From NCBI GenBank assembly GCA_003427395.1, contig BFEA01000446.1, positions 1,268,526 to 1,322,762 of the forward strand: a DNA stretch of 54,237 bases. Reading direction: 5' to 3'. Of this stretch, positions 42,145 to 53,500 are shown in pieces (position 1 is the stretch's first letter; every line of letters begins with the position of its first letter). The notes under the pieces were generated by a model. It was not told the DNA's origin, did not search any database, and was given only the letters and a program-made list of their open reading frames with translations. The translations under genes were made by a program, and so were the position numbers. The DNA comes from Chara braunii (Eukaryota; Streptophyta; Charophyceae; Charales; Characeae).

Positions 42145-42621
42145 NNNNNNNNNNNNNNNNNNNNNNNNNNNNNNNNNNNNNNNNNNNNNNNNNNNNNNNN
42201 NNNNNNNNNNNNNNNNNNNNNNNNNNNNNNNNNNNNNNNNNNNNNNNNNNNNNNNNNNNNNNNNNNNNNNNNNNNNNNNNNNNNNNNNNNNNNNNNNNNN
42301 NNNNNNNNNNNNNNNNNNNNNNNNNNNNNNNNNNNNNNNNNNNNNNNNNNNNNNNNNNNNNNNNNNNNNNNNNNNNNNNNNNNNNNNNNNNNNNNNNNNN
42401 NNNNNNNNNNNNNNNNNNNNNNNNNNNNNNNNNNNNNNNNNNNNNNNNNNNNNNNNNNNNNNNNNNNNNNNNNNNNNNNNNNNNNNNNNNNNNNNNNNNN
42501 NNNNNNNNNNNNNNNNNNNNNNNNNNNNNNNNNNNNNNNNNNNNNNNNNNNNNNNNNNNNNNNNNNNNNNNNNNNNNNNNNNNNNNNNNNNNNNNNNNNN
42601 NNNNNNNNNNNNNNNNNNNNN
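42145..42621. other. Assembly gap (477 N)
   Basis: 477 consecutive N directly before a long CA dinucleotide run, a usual site of assembly failure. Confidence 1.

Positions 42622-42714
<93 letters not shown>
42622..42714. repeat. (CA)n microsatellite
   Basis: About 46 uninterrupted AC units from the gap edge; its true length is unknown because it borders the gap. Confidence 0.97.
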
Positions 42715-42797
42715 GCCATCACATCGCCATCTCCGCAGGCGCAACGAGTGGAGAGAGAGGCCACTAAAGCAACAATGGACGTTACTGGCAGCATCAC

Positions 42798-43976
42798 TCA
42801 TGATCTCTCGCGGATGGCTTTTGCTATCTCCATAAGGGCGTGGCACATCATTCTGTTTGCCTCATCCGCAACAGCATAATGTTCCCTCTGCACTTCCACT
42901 TCGCTCTCCAAGATTTCGCACTGACGTAACATCATCAAGCATTGCCGCTTTCTCGCGCTGTCCATTGTACTCGCCATAAGCGCACCATGCTTGTCCATGA
43001 CCTCGGCGACGACCTCAAAGGTTTGTTGCCGCATGTTCTTCCTCTTCCCATAACCGCCGCCGCTCCTCGCGCTGAATGTGGAGTCTTTCGTCGACCCCTG
43101 CTCCTCGTCGGCTGCCTCCCCTCCACCGTCGGTGGCCATTGTGTCCCCTGCAGCCCCCGCGCCTGCACGCATCTGAACCCCACCGGCCGCCCCCATGTCT
43201 GCCAAATTTTTCGGGTGGATCGTGTGATCCCCCTTCGTCATGGCCTCTATTTCATCGTACACGCTCCGGTCCATGACGAAGCTGAAGCCCTCCGATCGCC
43301 TGGCCTTTGATGCAAGCTTGAAGTAGTCTTTCCAGCCGGAGAGGTTCTGGAACTTGTGGACCTTCTTGAATTGCTGCATCAAGTTGTCCCATTTCTTCCC
43401 GCAGTCGACGGCCTCCCTCGTCACGCCCATGGACTGCAACCTCGCCCTCACGTCCTTCCACTTTCACTCCCTCGTTTTCATGCGGACGAAACTGGTACCC
43501 ATGTCGGCGATATAGAGATCTTGATCCCTTATTGCCCTGACGAGTGCGATCGTGTCTCCCACCGACCAAAAATTTCGGCTGCCCTCGCCATCGCTCCGGC
43601 CCGTGTCGTCATCCATTTTCTTGCTCCGTCAACTTTTCGTAGCGGGACCCTTCCTCGCAGCCACTCCGCCGTTCGTCGCCTTCCTCCCCAGCGGCCTAAT
43701 GTTTGGCAAATCGTCGGAGTTGCAATTGTCGTCACGGTCAACGTCGTCACACCCCTGGGCCTCCTCAACAGCAGCTTCGTCCGCTTCGTCCGAGTGGAGC
43801 CGTTGCACCCCTCTCGTGATTGTCTCCGTTCCACGTTGATGCAAGGTCTGCCTGCACTCTGCCCACAACTGCCTCCCGTCGCGGTGCAAGTCCGCACCTT
43901 CCTCACGCAAACCCTCCGGCCGCTGTTGTCGAGGAGGAGCGCCGGCTCCGCTTCGCGACGCAGGTGACAACCGCAT
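42798..43976 (-). pseudogene. Myb/SANT-like DNA-binding partner of the Harbinger transposase
   Basis: Harbinger elements encode a Myb/SANT-like protein that carries the transposase into the nucleus and binds the element ends. Minus-strand frame 43976-42798 carries TGA at 43629 and TGA at 43467-43469. The SANT region reads NFWSVGDTIALVRAIRDQDL, YIADMGTSFVRMKTRE, stop (Trp expected in REWKWKDV), KWKDVRARLQSMG, DCGKKWDNLMQQFKKVHKF. The trihelix-like Trp spacing fits. The tail is NMRQQTFEVVAEVMDKHGAL, then coiled-coil-like RKRQCLMMLRQCEILESEVE and ends KAIRERS. An upstream minus-strand reading (44650-43980, another frame; PYNPSLYAQLPSHEIPLPPS) looks like the N-terminus after a frameshift near 43978. 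Confidence 0.82.
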
Positions 43977-43979
43977 CCA

Positions 43980-44650
43980 CTCCGGACGTTCACGCGCACC
44001 GACTCCTCGGTGGACGTCGACTCATTCCGATTACCACCACCTTCACGAAGCGATTGAGGCAGACCGCCGTCTCGCGGTCCGCATACACCATCGTGCGTGT
44101 TGTTCGCACAATCGACACCCGGGTGGGGATTGATGATCTGAGTGTGCGTTGCTGCTGCTCCGCTGCTGTTGGACAACTGGAAGCTGAGATCAACCGCTGC
44201 ATTGCCGTCATCGTCGCACAGCCCCTCGTTAAGCAGTGACGTGTAAGACCACGGGGTCTCCACCCGCCTGCCGCCGCGCGACTGCGTCGCCGCCCATTCC
44301 TGCGTCGACCCACTTCTCGACGGCAAAGTCGACGACGTGGCGTCTCCCCCCTCGTCATCCGACGGAGGCAGAGGAATCTCGTGAGAAGGCAGTTGTGCAT
44401 ACAAACTCGGGTTGTACGGCCGCTTCGCCACAGACCCCGCACTGTGTTGCCGATTGCTCGATCCGGAGGTCGTGCATGCCGGTCTGCCGTTGCCTAGTCG
44501 TCGATCTATCCTGTCGGCTTTCTTCGAAGATCTCCTTCTGCGAGCCGCGAGCGGAACGAGGCCCACGAAACACACGTTGAAGAAGACAACGACGAGAAGC
44601 AGCACGACGACGAGGACCAGCAGAGGCAGCCTGTGCAACAGGTCAGCCAT
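43980..44650 (-). pseudogene. N-terminal extension of the Myb/SANT-like protein
   Basis: Low-complexity, Ser/Asp-rich reading: SGSSNRQHSAGSVAKRPYNP, SHEIPLPPSDDEGGDATSST, VETPWSYTSLLNEGLCDDD, AVDLSFQLSNSSGAA. It is open from 44650 but one base out of frame with the SANT part; the frames meet near 43975-43990. The hydrophobic run at the very start is encoded by a GTC-rich tract and is probably not a real membrane segment. Confidence 0.5.
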
Positions 44651-45139
44651 GTAAGGGTCGTTCGAAGGGCTTCAGTGTGACGTCGGCGGTCGACCGTTCA
44701 ACAAACAAGCCCGTCGACACAAGAAAGATCGGTGAAAGTTCTGTGCTCCAACGTGCGAGGCGTGACGACAATCGAAGAAAACGACGATCTTGTCCAATGA
44801 GACTTTCGTCGTCGAAAGGGGCGCCGGGTAGGAAAAGCATTCGAATTGCTGACCGTTGTCGACGATCGCCCGCCGCAGCAGACCTGATTGGATGCCGGCC
44901 GGCATTTCGCGTCGACGGACGGAGGCCTCCTGACGCCGGTTACCATTTGGAGCCGTTGGGGCGCCGTGCAGATTTTGGACGCAGGGATGTCCGTGCTCCG
45001 GTTCGCTGGACCACGTCTGGGCCACCCTCAAACCGAAATTGTGCGTCGACGCATGCCTTCGCTGCTCCAAAATACGCACTTCCTTGTGCTCCGAGGGACC
45101 TCGGGAGGTCCCTTCGGGTTAAGGAAAAATAAGCTGTGG

Positions 45140-45253
45140 CCACAAGGACGCCACAAGGAAATCTCCTTCTGGTGTTTTCATTTTTTTTTTCGAGAATCGT
45201 CCCCAAGGACAGGTGGAACGATCATTTCCTTGTGGATTTCGGGTCCACAAGGA
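45140..45253. promoter_or_regulatory. Subterminal transposase-binding candidates, right end
   Basis: CCACAAGGA at 45140-45148, 45151-45159 and 45245-45253, and its complement at 45227-45235. The density near the TIR fits binding sites of the Myb-like protein or transposase, by inference from other Harbinger elements. Confidence 0.65.
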
Positions 45254-45266
45254 GTGTCTAACGAGG
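45247..45266 (-). repeat. Harbinger right terminal inverted repeat
   Basis: AAGGAGTGTCTAACGAGG, the exact reverse complement of the left end over 18 bases. The flanks (CTCT on the left, CTCTCTCT on the right) are a low-complexity run, so the exact size of the target duplication cannot be read. Confidence 0.88.
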
Positions 45267-45268
45267 CC

Positions 45269-45475
45269 CTCTCTCTCGAGTCCAGGCTGCCTTGGCGAAG
45301 CATTTTTTTTATTTAAAAAAAAGGGGGAAAAACGAAGAAATTTTTTGATGCCCGCCCGTTGATCGATTCGAGTTTTTTTGGATTTTTTTTATGACCCCCC
45401 GCTCTCCATTTTGCACCCAACCCAACAAAGCGAACCGGGAACTGGAAAAGGATTGAGTCGTCATGACTTTCATGA
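45269..45475 (-). repeat. Dispersed repeat R1, right half after the Harbinger insertion
   Basis: Resumes with CTCTCTCTCGAG, then CCAGGCTGCCTTGGCGAAGC, the A/T homopolymer block, GATGCCCGCCCG, TGACCCCCCGCTCTCCATTT, CCCAACCCAACAAAGCGAAC and CATGACTTTCATGACCCC. Joined to 35882-36082 it rebuilds a full R1 unit. Confidence 0.88.
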
Positions 45476-45860
45476 CCCCTCGGGGGCTGCGGGGATGACT
45501 ATGCGAGGCAGCTCCCTCAGTACACAATATACTACATGCATGTAGACGGTATTTCGACCAGGTGCATTAGGATGAGTCCAATACTCTGAATGGATCTGGT
45601 CTAGAAGGCATGTAAATGCATGTAGAATGTTGTGTAGTGGAGCGAGGCTCTCTCTTGAGCCCGGGCTGCCTTGGCGAAGCATTTTTTTTATTTAAAAAAA
45701 AGGGAAAAAAACGAAGAAAATTTTTGATGCCCGCCCGTCGATCGATTCAATTTTTTTTAATGACCCCCCGCTCTCCATTTTGCTTTGCACCCAACCCAAC
45801 AAAGCGAACCGGGAACTGGAAAAGGGTTGAGTCGTCACGACTTCCATGACCCCCCGATGC
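45476..45860 (-). repeat. Dispersed repeat R1, intact tandem copy
   Basis: Uninterrupted version of R1, including GTGGAGCGAGGCTCTCTCTT, GAGCCCGGGCTGCCTTGGCG across the point where the neighbouring copy is split. It serves as the empty-site comparison for the Harbinger insertion. Confidence 0.9.
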
Positions 45861-47737
45861 CCATTTTCCACCCGTCCCCAAACCATTTATCATCACCCAA
45901 AAAGGAAACCGGGTCGCCGTCCACAACAAACCCGAACGACCGAATGAAACGACCACTAGATGTACAATACCCAAAGCCTACCACGACCACTCACACTACC
46001 GGTCCGTCTCCTAGCCGCGAGCGCACCCTTTGCACTTTTTCCTAAGCCCCGAAAAGACCCCGACAAACCTCATTGAACGTCCACGACATTTCCCAAAAAA
46101 AAAACCCCACAAAACGACAAAGGAACAATCGCGGTAAGCGCGGCCTCTGGCTGCAAACTCTCGCGTTATTTTTACACCCTGGCTGGACCCTTAACGGCCG
46201 CTATGTAAAAATGGTTGGAAAGTGTTTTGCAGGGTGCAAAAACGATGCGGAAAGTGATTTTGGGGCCTGCGGCACCTTTTTCCCCATTTAGGGGGAAATG
46301 GATACAAATGGAGGAAGGAGGGGGACCTGCGTAGCGGCGGCGCCGAAGCGCACTATGCAACGCAGTGTTTGTGCTAGTTGAGATAGGGTTAGAAAACAGG
46401 ACTCGGCTCCCATAGCCCGGCGCGCAAAGCACGGGCGAGACAGTTTCCTCTCACGACGACTGTGCATTACTCGCACGATGCACGTTGGACGTTACTGAGT
46501 GAGTTCGTTCCCCTTGCGAAGGATAGTTGGTGGGTGAGGGAATGTGTCTAACGTAAAGTATTGAATACATCGAACATGCCGACTTGAAGAGCTCGTGGCA
46601 CTTCGTGACCTTCCCATGGAAGATCCCGCCCTAGGGCGGAAACGCTGATCTTTTTTGGAGTGCCTCCCTTTTTGGGCTTCTGCAGCCGTACTTTTTGTTT
46701 GAGGAAGAAGTGAAGAATAAACTCGAAGAGGACGAGTACAGTGAATCAGGGCGATGGAGTGAATGTGTACGTGAAAGGCGACGAAATGAAACGTGGAGTT
46801 GCAGGAATATTATCTCCCCGTTCACAAATTGTTTCCTGTTCAGTACACCGCCAACGCCCTGAATACTAACTAATATCTATTCTGCATACATAGAGATCTG
46901 ATAGCCACAGGCGTGAGCCTTTGCTGAAGGACGGGGTCTAGATACGTTTTCAGACATTAGTTGAAGTCCTTGCTTATTCGGGAAGCTCAGCGCGCTCCAG
47001 TATGCAACAAGCAGCATCCTCGAAATACGGAAGTAGGTTTCTAACCTAGACAGCTTTAGGGATGTAAACGGGGAGAGGCTATAAGTACTGTATCGAGAAA
47101 GTATACGGGATTGGGCTGCCGTAGTCTGGCATAGCATGGGGGTCCCATCACGGAGTCACCGGCGAAACTCAGGCCGTTAAATAAGGGCAGAAAAAAAGAA
47201 TCTCACGGTCGGATCTTGTTCAGGTACCATTCCAGACTTGACTGCGAAACTCGTAATTGTAGTGCACCATGGGAACATACCTTACGGCCAGTTGTGAAGT
47301 GGAGCAGTCTGAAAAAAAAAAAAGAAAAAAAAAAGCACCAGAGTGTATTCTGATTGATCACGGACGCGCCGACGGAAGTCAGGCACAGCGTTAGGGCGGC
47401 CTGCACCAAAACTCGAAGTTCAGCCCGCCCTGTGCACTTTTGTGTGAAGATCATTTTTGGATGAGAGGTCATCTCGGGGGGAGAGCACATGCATAAAGCC
47501 TGGAAACAGGCTTCATACATGGCAGGTGGGATATTTGATGCCTAGGCACTTCTTAGATGCTGCTCGTAAGTCCAGGACAGCAGACCAATAAACCCTTATA
47601 CCTACTCAATCTTGAACAACGCTCGCAAGATCTCGGGTACTTTGGACGACCTTCAAGTCTATCTGGGTATATGCTAACGTGTCACTAGTCTTCAACAAGG
47701 CTTCGCACTATAACGAAAAAACCTACTTTGAACAAAG
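45861..47737. other. No gene recognised
   Basis: Apart from the shared segment at 46252-46310 and an A-rich run near 47311-47334, nothing is recognised. The last several hundred bases may be the 5' untranslated region of the LINE that starts at 47738. Confidence 0.4.
46252..46310 (+). repeat. 55-bp shared repeat (partner at 28270-28335)
   Basis: GGGGCCTGCGGCACCTTTTT, CCCC, then GGGGGAAATGGATACAAA. Same orientation as the partner copy. Confidence 0.65.
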
Positions 47738-50573
47738 ATGGGGACTGAAGCTAACCCGTTCGATGGGATACTGCTAAACGGGAATCCTGGGACTGTTGCC
47801 TCTAGTGGGGGGAGTGACGGTATGAGCGGTGTTGGGGTCAAGGATTGGCGTGCTTTTACACCGTTTTGGAGAAAGTCACAAAATGAAGTGGAAAAAAACT
47901 CATCAAGCGACAAACAAGGAATGAACGATAAAGGCAAATCGAGTGAGGAGAACAGGTTTGCATTTATTTTCGGCAACAAAAAGAAGCACACGGGCGTAGG
48001 ATCAGTCACACAAACGGAGGGGAGAGAGGAAACCAGGCTTAGCTCACAAGACGCCCGTTTTGATCCGGAAAGAAGAGAGCCACGAACCCCCACTAAAGAT
48101 CACAAAAGCAATCAATACCCGAGAACTCTTTGGTGGTCGGCCGAGGAGGAGTCTGATGAGGAAGAAGAGGAGGTAGGTGAGGGGGTAGAAAATGCAGGTC
48201 CGGAACCACCGGCAGACAATTGTTCGAAAAATACTATGACAGAATAGTCATTCCGGACACATCCAAACTGACCAGTTTTGAGACGGTTGGGAAAACGGTA
48301 AGGATGGAACTGGATCCAAAGATCGAGGAAGGTCAAGAACAGTGGCTCAGAGATAACGTAGTAGTGTTTTTTTTCCAAGGTTCGTTCCGGTCTGTCTCTG
48401 CTGAAAAGAAGGAAGAATGTATAAGAATCCTCGAAGACACTCTCCTCCCTGCCACGATGCACCACAAGGAAAGAGGCAGGGTTCATCAGGAAGGGCGGAA
48501 TGTTATGTCCTATATGCCGAGAGACAGACAGAAAGTAGAATACCTACTGAAAATCGGTGCACACAAACTGAAGGTAGGGGGCCAGATGTACAAGATGTCA
48601 TTTAAAAAATGGATGTCACAGAAAGAGATCGAGGAATCGCGCCTAGAAGATGCAATCTGTAAGATCTGGGTGATGGCATTGAAAGTGCCAGTTAAAGTTG
48701 TACCGTGGGTCAGATCAGGGATCGCCTTTGGCGTCGGTAAAATTTGTAAACAATACCCATCTGAGAAATTCGAGGATGCTCCCAAATTGAACAACTTGAA
48801 GTTTGATATTCCCAGGGATCGCAGACACCGGGTCCCTGAAAATCTGGCCTGGCCACAGCAGAATGGATTTACCATTGACATTAGGGTGGTCACATAGTAC
48901 ACGGATTACTATCACTTTTGTAAAGACTACGCAGTCCACGCTCCCGCTACATGCCCCCTCGACATCCAAGTAAACACCATCGAGCAAAACAAAATGCAGG
49001 GTGGTGGGCAAAAAACAGGGAAAGATGGGGCTCAGGGCAGCCAAGGACCGTCCTCTCTTACTTCGGTACATGACAATCGTGGACTGCATGCGGGGGCGCT
49101 GAGACAACAACAGCCACAGAAGAACCTTGATGCTTTCAAAATCCCTCAGCAAGTCATTTAGAGTGCTACTCTGATCCCGAGCTCCTTCAATGTGGGTGCA
49201 TCAGATCCAAAACGGCGCATGCACAATTCTTTAGCAGGGAAACCACGGAGCTCAAACGGGAGGCAGGTAATCCAAAATAAAGGCCAGAGAACCACTGAAG
49301 CCAACAATGTTTCAGATAAAGCAAGCAAGCAGCCCAACCCCAATGAAGTGCCAAAAGGAGAAGAAAGGAAGGGAGACTCAGAAAGAACAGTTACCGGGGA
49401 AAAAGGCCCAGGGGGTAGCTCCCACCATAATTGCAGGGACGATACCAGCAAGATGCAGATTGGGCGCGAGGGCGAGGGAGAGGAGAAGGTAAGTACTTGA
49501 AAAATCAAGTACAAGTTGGGAGGGAGGAAAGGAACGTGGAGAAGACAAGCCAAACTGATAAGGAGGTGGTTGACAAAAAAGGAAAGGATGCAAAAATGCA
49601 GGAAGGAAAAGGTGAAGAACTCGCTGCCCAAAATGGCCTGAAAGAGGTAGAAATGGGGGAGGAGGAAGAGGACATAGACAACCTGTATGAAGCGTCATAC
49701 CATTCGTATGAATCGGAGGAAGGTGGGGATGCAGTATTTACCCCTAAGGAGAAAAGAGGTCGGAAGGAAGGTGATGATGGCAGCAACGGTAGGGCTAAAA
49801 CAAAGAACAATTCAGGAATGACAACAAACCTGCCTACATCATCAACACACAGTCAACCAAGTGAATCAAACAGATTCCTGATCCCAATAATCTGCAGACA
49901 GACAGAGGAGGGTGTCAAATTCCTAGTTTACAGCAAAGACTCAGTCATTAAGCATATCACCCCTTGCTCGGTAACANGAAACCCCAGCAAAAATATGATG
50001 CTAACCAAAGTGAAAAATTACCTAGGACAAAAAGTTGTTGTGAGGATGGCGCCTGGTATCGGTACCAGAAAATTGACGAGACCTAGCCCTACGGGCAAAA
50101 GGATTCACCTTTTTTTGGCAACCTTTGACGTGCGACCCACAGACGCTGTATTGGCGGAACTGGAGGCTGGTCATGGACACTGGGTCCCGCTCAGTTGGGC
50201 CAAGGACGAAACTGCATTGCACGCTAATATGGTGTACACTGCAGATGCCATCTCTGGAGACGTGGTGGTAGAATACAACCAGCAACTGCCGCTGGATTAC
50301 AACCTGTTCTCAGATCACTTTGTCAATGTCCTGACATCACAATGGCAGTCACAGACAGACGGTGAGAGTTTGGTGGGCTCATGCAGGCGGAAATCGTGCC
50401 TTGCTAATGGTGCCGGAAAATGTGTGAAACCAGTGCACAGGGAAATCACATCGGTGAGCCCCCAAGGACCTGCGGCAGTATCGGGTGGAGGAGACGGTGA
50501 AAAGATCTCAAGATTCCCCCCCCCGGATATCTCCCTTATCCAATCCGTAGGGGTTGAGAAATGCAATGAATAA
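47738..50573 (+). pseudogene. LINE-B ORF1
   Basis: Reading starts at ATG 47738 (acidic N-terminus WWSAEEESDEEEEEVGEG), shifts frame near 48230, then continues to 49160 with a TAG at 48895. The middle (KVEYLLKIGAHKLKVGGQMY, MSFKKWMSQKEI, KICKQYPSEKFEDAPKLNNL) is the DUF4283-like LINE ORF1 region. After the TAG comes YHFCKDYAVHAPATC, a CCHC knuckle whose first Cys is Tyr (TAT at 48910-48912). A Lys/Glu-rich linker follows, shifting frame near 49440, then a domain of about 200 residues (KFLVYSKDSVIKHITP, KVVVRMAPGIGTRKLTRP, HLFLATFDVRPTD, HWVPLSWAKDETALHANMVY). The same domain is in LINE-A ORF1. About 940 codons, long for a plant LINE ORF1. Confidence 0.85.
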
Positions 50574-53500
50574 ACTCAAAGTAGGAACATGGAATGTACG
50601 GGGTCTGGGGGACGGAGGAGGTTCCGGCAAATGGGCAAGGTTGAAGGGATGGATCCACCAAAAAAGAATTGACATCATGCTCCTCCAGGAAACTAAACTG
50701 GATGAGGATAAAATTGAGGAAAACCGCTGGCAGTGGCAGGGGCCCCAATATTGGGCGCCAACAGACGGATCTAAAGGGGGCACTGCTATCCTGACAGGAA
50801 AAAACCTACAGTGCAACCTAGTAGATGACTACGCGGATACATTGGGAAGATGGGTATGGGTCACATTGAGAATTGAAGCGGTGGACTGGACTTTTATGTC
50901 AGTCTATGCGTCCGTGGTTCACAGAGAAAAATCCCAGTTCTTTGAAATCCTCCCTTGCTTGGTCCCGGTCTCTGAACATCTGGTGTTGGGGGGATATTGG
51001 AACACAATATGGGATCTGACGTTGGATTCATCTACAAACGACGCTTTGAGCCTGAGAAGGGACTCCAGGGCCCTCATCAGGTTTGTAGAGGGTCTGGATC
51101 TGGTAGATCCATTTCGATTATTGAATCCAACACAAAAAAAATTCACATGGGTGACCCCTAATGCAAAAGCGAACCAGATGCACACCAAGCTTAGACTTGA
51201 CTTCTTCCTACTCAGAGGAAAGGCGGCGGAATGGGTAATGGAAGTGGCCATGCCATTCCACTCCTTATCGAACCATAGGCCGGTAGTGACAACTTTCATA
51301 CCAGACAGGAACATAATAAGGGGTAGGGACTACTACAAATCAAACTCCCAGATTCTGAAGGATAAGGATGTAGCCCAATCCATCTCTTCCTTTTTCAGGA
51401 AATGGGGGAATTTTAAGAGTTATTTTGTGGATACTTGTGAATGGTTTGAGGCTGGGAATAGGAACGCGGCAGCCTCCCTAAGCTTTGCCTCGAGGGTGGC
51501 AGCCTATAATCAAAGGAAAGAAGAAGCAAACTGCATGGCCAAGGTGGAGTGGGCAGAAAGAAAAATGGGTTTGGATCCCAACCTTGACAGCTATTGGTAT
51601 AGCCAAAGAAGCTATTGGAAGAACCGCTTGGAGAACATGCAGATAAAAAAAGAAAAGGTGTGGGCCGAAAAAGCCAAGGTAAAATGGATTGCAGCGGGGG
51701 ACAGATTAACGAAAGAAAATTTCAAAAGGCTTACCGCAAAAAAAGGGTCTTTTTTAATTGTGGAATTGGACCATCCCTTTGACCCGCTCGAGCCAAGGGC
51801 CAAGAACACCAATGATATCCTGGAGTACGCCAGGTTATACTTCAAGGATATTCTCACTTCCCGCTGACCCCCCACGGTGGAGGCCGCGGAACAGACAGAG
51901 TATCAGAAGTTGTGGAGCACCTTTGACTCACATCTTCCAGTAGAGGCTCGGCTAGACCTGGATAGACCGATCTCACTGGAAGAATTAGAGACGACGGCAA
52001 AAGTCATGCCCAATGGGAAATGTCCGGGCAGTAATGGGCTTTCTATCGAATATTACCGGCAGTTCTGGGATCATTTAGGACCGGAATTGGTGACCATCTA
52101 CAACGAGTGTTTAATGGGAGGGGAACTGGGGGATGAGATGAGATAAGGAATAATCTCGCTCCTCTACAAGAAAGGCGATAAGCGTAATATCAGAAACTGG
52201 AGGCCCATTTCCCTTCTCAATACAGATTATAAATTACTAGCAAAAGCCTTGGCAATTAGGCTAAAGAGGTATCTACCATTAATAGGGTTAGAGCAAGCGG
52301 GCTTTGTGCAAGGTAGAAGCATCTTGGACAATATAATACCGACAATTGAGGCGGTCGAGGCCATTAATGATGATCAACCAGAAATGGTAGCCTTCTTGCT
52401 AGACCTAGAAAAGGCCTATAATCGTGTCAACTGGAAGTTTGTAATGGACACTTTGGAAACAACAGGCTTTGGGGTGAACTTTAGAAGATGGTTCACCGTA
52501 CTATATACCAGAGGCAAGGGCAAAGTATTGGTAAACGGAGAAATCTCTCAACCCTTTGATCTAACTAGATCCCTAAGGCAAGGGTGTCCCCTGACACCCC
52601 TCTTGTTTTTTCTGCAAATGGAGGTCCTTCTATCATTAATCAGGAAAAATCCCGAGATAGAAGGAATTCTACTTGGCTCGGGGGAACAGTGTAAGGCATC
52701 CGCAATGGTGGACGACCTTTTCGCACTTTCTACTAATTTTGTTGAATCGTTAGCTGCATTAAAGCATTGCATTGACGTCTATTCTCAATTCTCAGAGGCG
52801 TTGGTAAACTGGTCAAAATCGGTGGTGATACTGAATAAGGACACCAATCTCAGTGTGAATTGGGGATTGAAACGATTACCAGTACATCAAAGCGAGAGAT
52901 TCCTTGGGGTACAGGTGGGAACAAGAAATGTCAAAAAACAATCTAGTACCATTATGGAGGGGAGAGTTTTGGCCAAACTCGAACGAGTGGCCAAGGTGCC
53001 GGGAGTCTCCATACATGAAAGGACCTTAATCTTGAATACCTCTGTCTTCTCCAACTTATGGTATGATGATGCAATAAGGCCATTGGAGAAGGGGTCTTAC
53101 GGCCGTATCAGAAAGGCTGCAACCAGGTACCTGTGGAAGAGCCTGTTTGATGAGTCTGTCGGCTACATAGCTAAAGTATCATGGAAGAAAGTGATAGGAA
53201 CGAAAGACTATGGAGGGTTGGGTATCCTGGACCCAGAAGCGCAGATAAATGCACTGCTGGCCAGATGACCTGTGAATCTACTCTTTGAATCGACAGGGCA
53301 TCCATGGGCAGACTTGGCCTTTGAGAATTTTAGGAAAAAATGGGGATTGGCCAGGATGGAGGATGTAGGGGTGGCTATACTAACCAGGTCCTTTGTCAAG
53401 AAGAATGCAAGGTTAGGGCCATGGTCATATATCATGAAGGCATGGGGGTTGGTTTTGCCATCACAATGCAAGAAACCAGAAACGGTGGATGAAATTCTGA

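Larger units (their letters stand above)
36083..45268 (+). mobile_element. PIF/Harbinger DNA transposon, 9.2 kb, three gene regions
   Basis: Both ends share CCTCGTTAGACACTCCTT (36085-36102 and inverted at 45249-45266), with G(A/G) outside. The internal genes are a DDE transposase (36691-38034, plus), a Myb/SANT-like protein (42798-43976 and beyond, minus) and an unrecognised gene (39423-40964, minus). Subterminal CCACAAGGA motifs occur at both ends. The insertion splits repeat R1, and the intact paralogue at 45476-45860 shows the empty site. In-frame stops in all three gene regions except the transposase, and a catalytic change there, suggest it no longer moves by itself. Confidence 0.88.

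Noticed and set aside
42083-42846. Very long open frames spanning the N-gap and CA run
   Set aside because: They exist only because N is read as unknown residues and (CA)n or (GT)n has no stops; products are His-Thr or Val-Cys repeats.
43990-44442. Alternative minus frame of 150 codons
   Set aside because: The overlapping frame read as 44650-43980 gives a more protein-like product that leads into the SANT domain.
44560-44650. Apparent membrane helix at the start of the Myb N-terminal reading
   Set aside because: Encoded by a GTC-rich low-complexity tract; no other membrane-protein feature.
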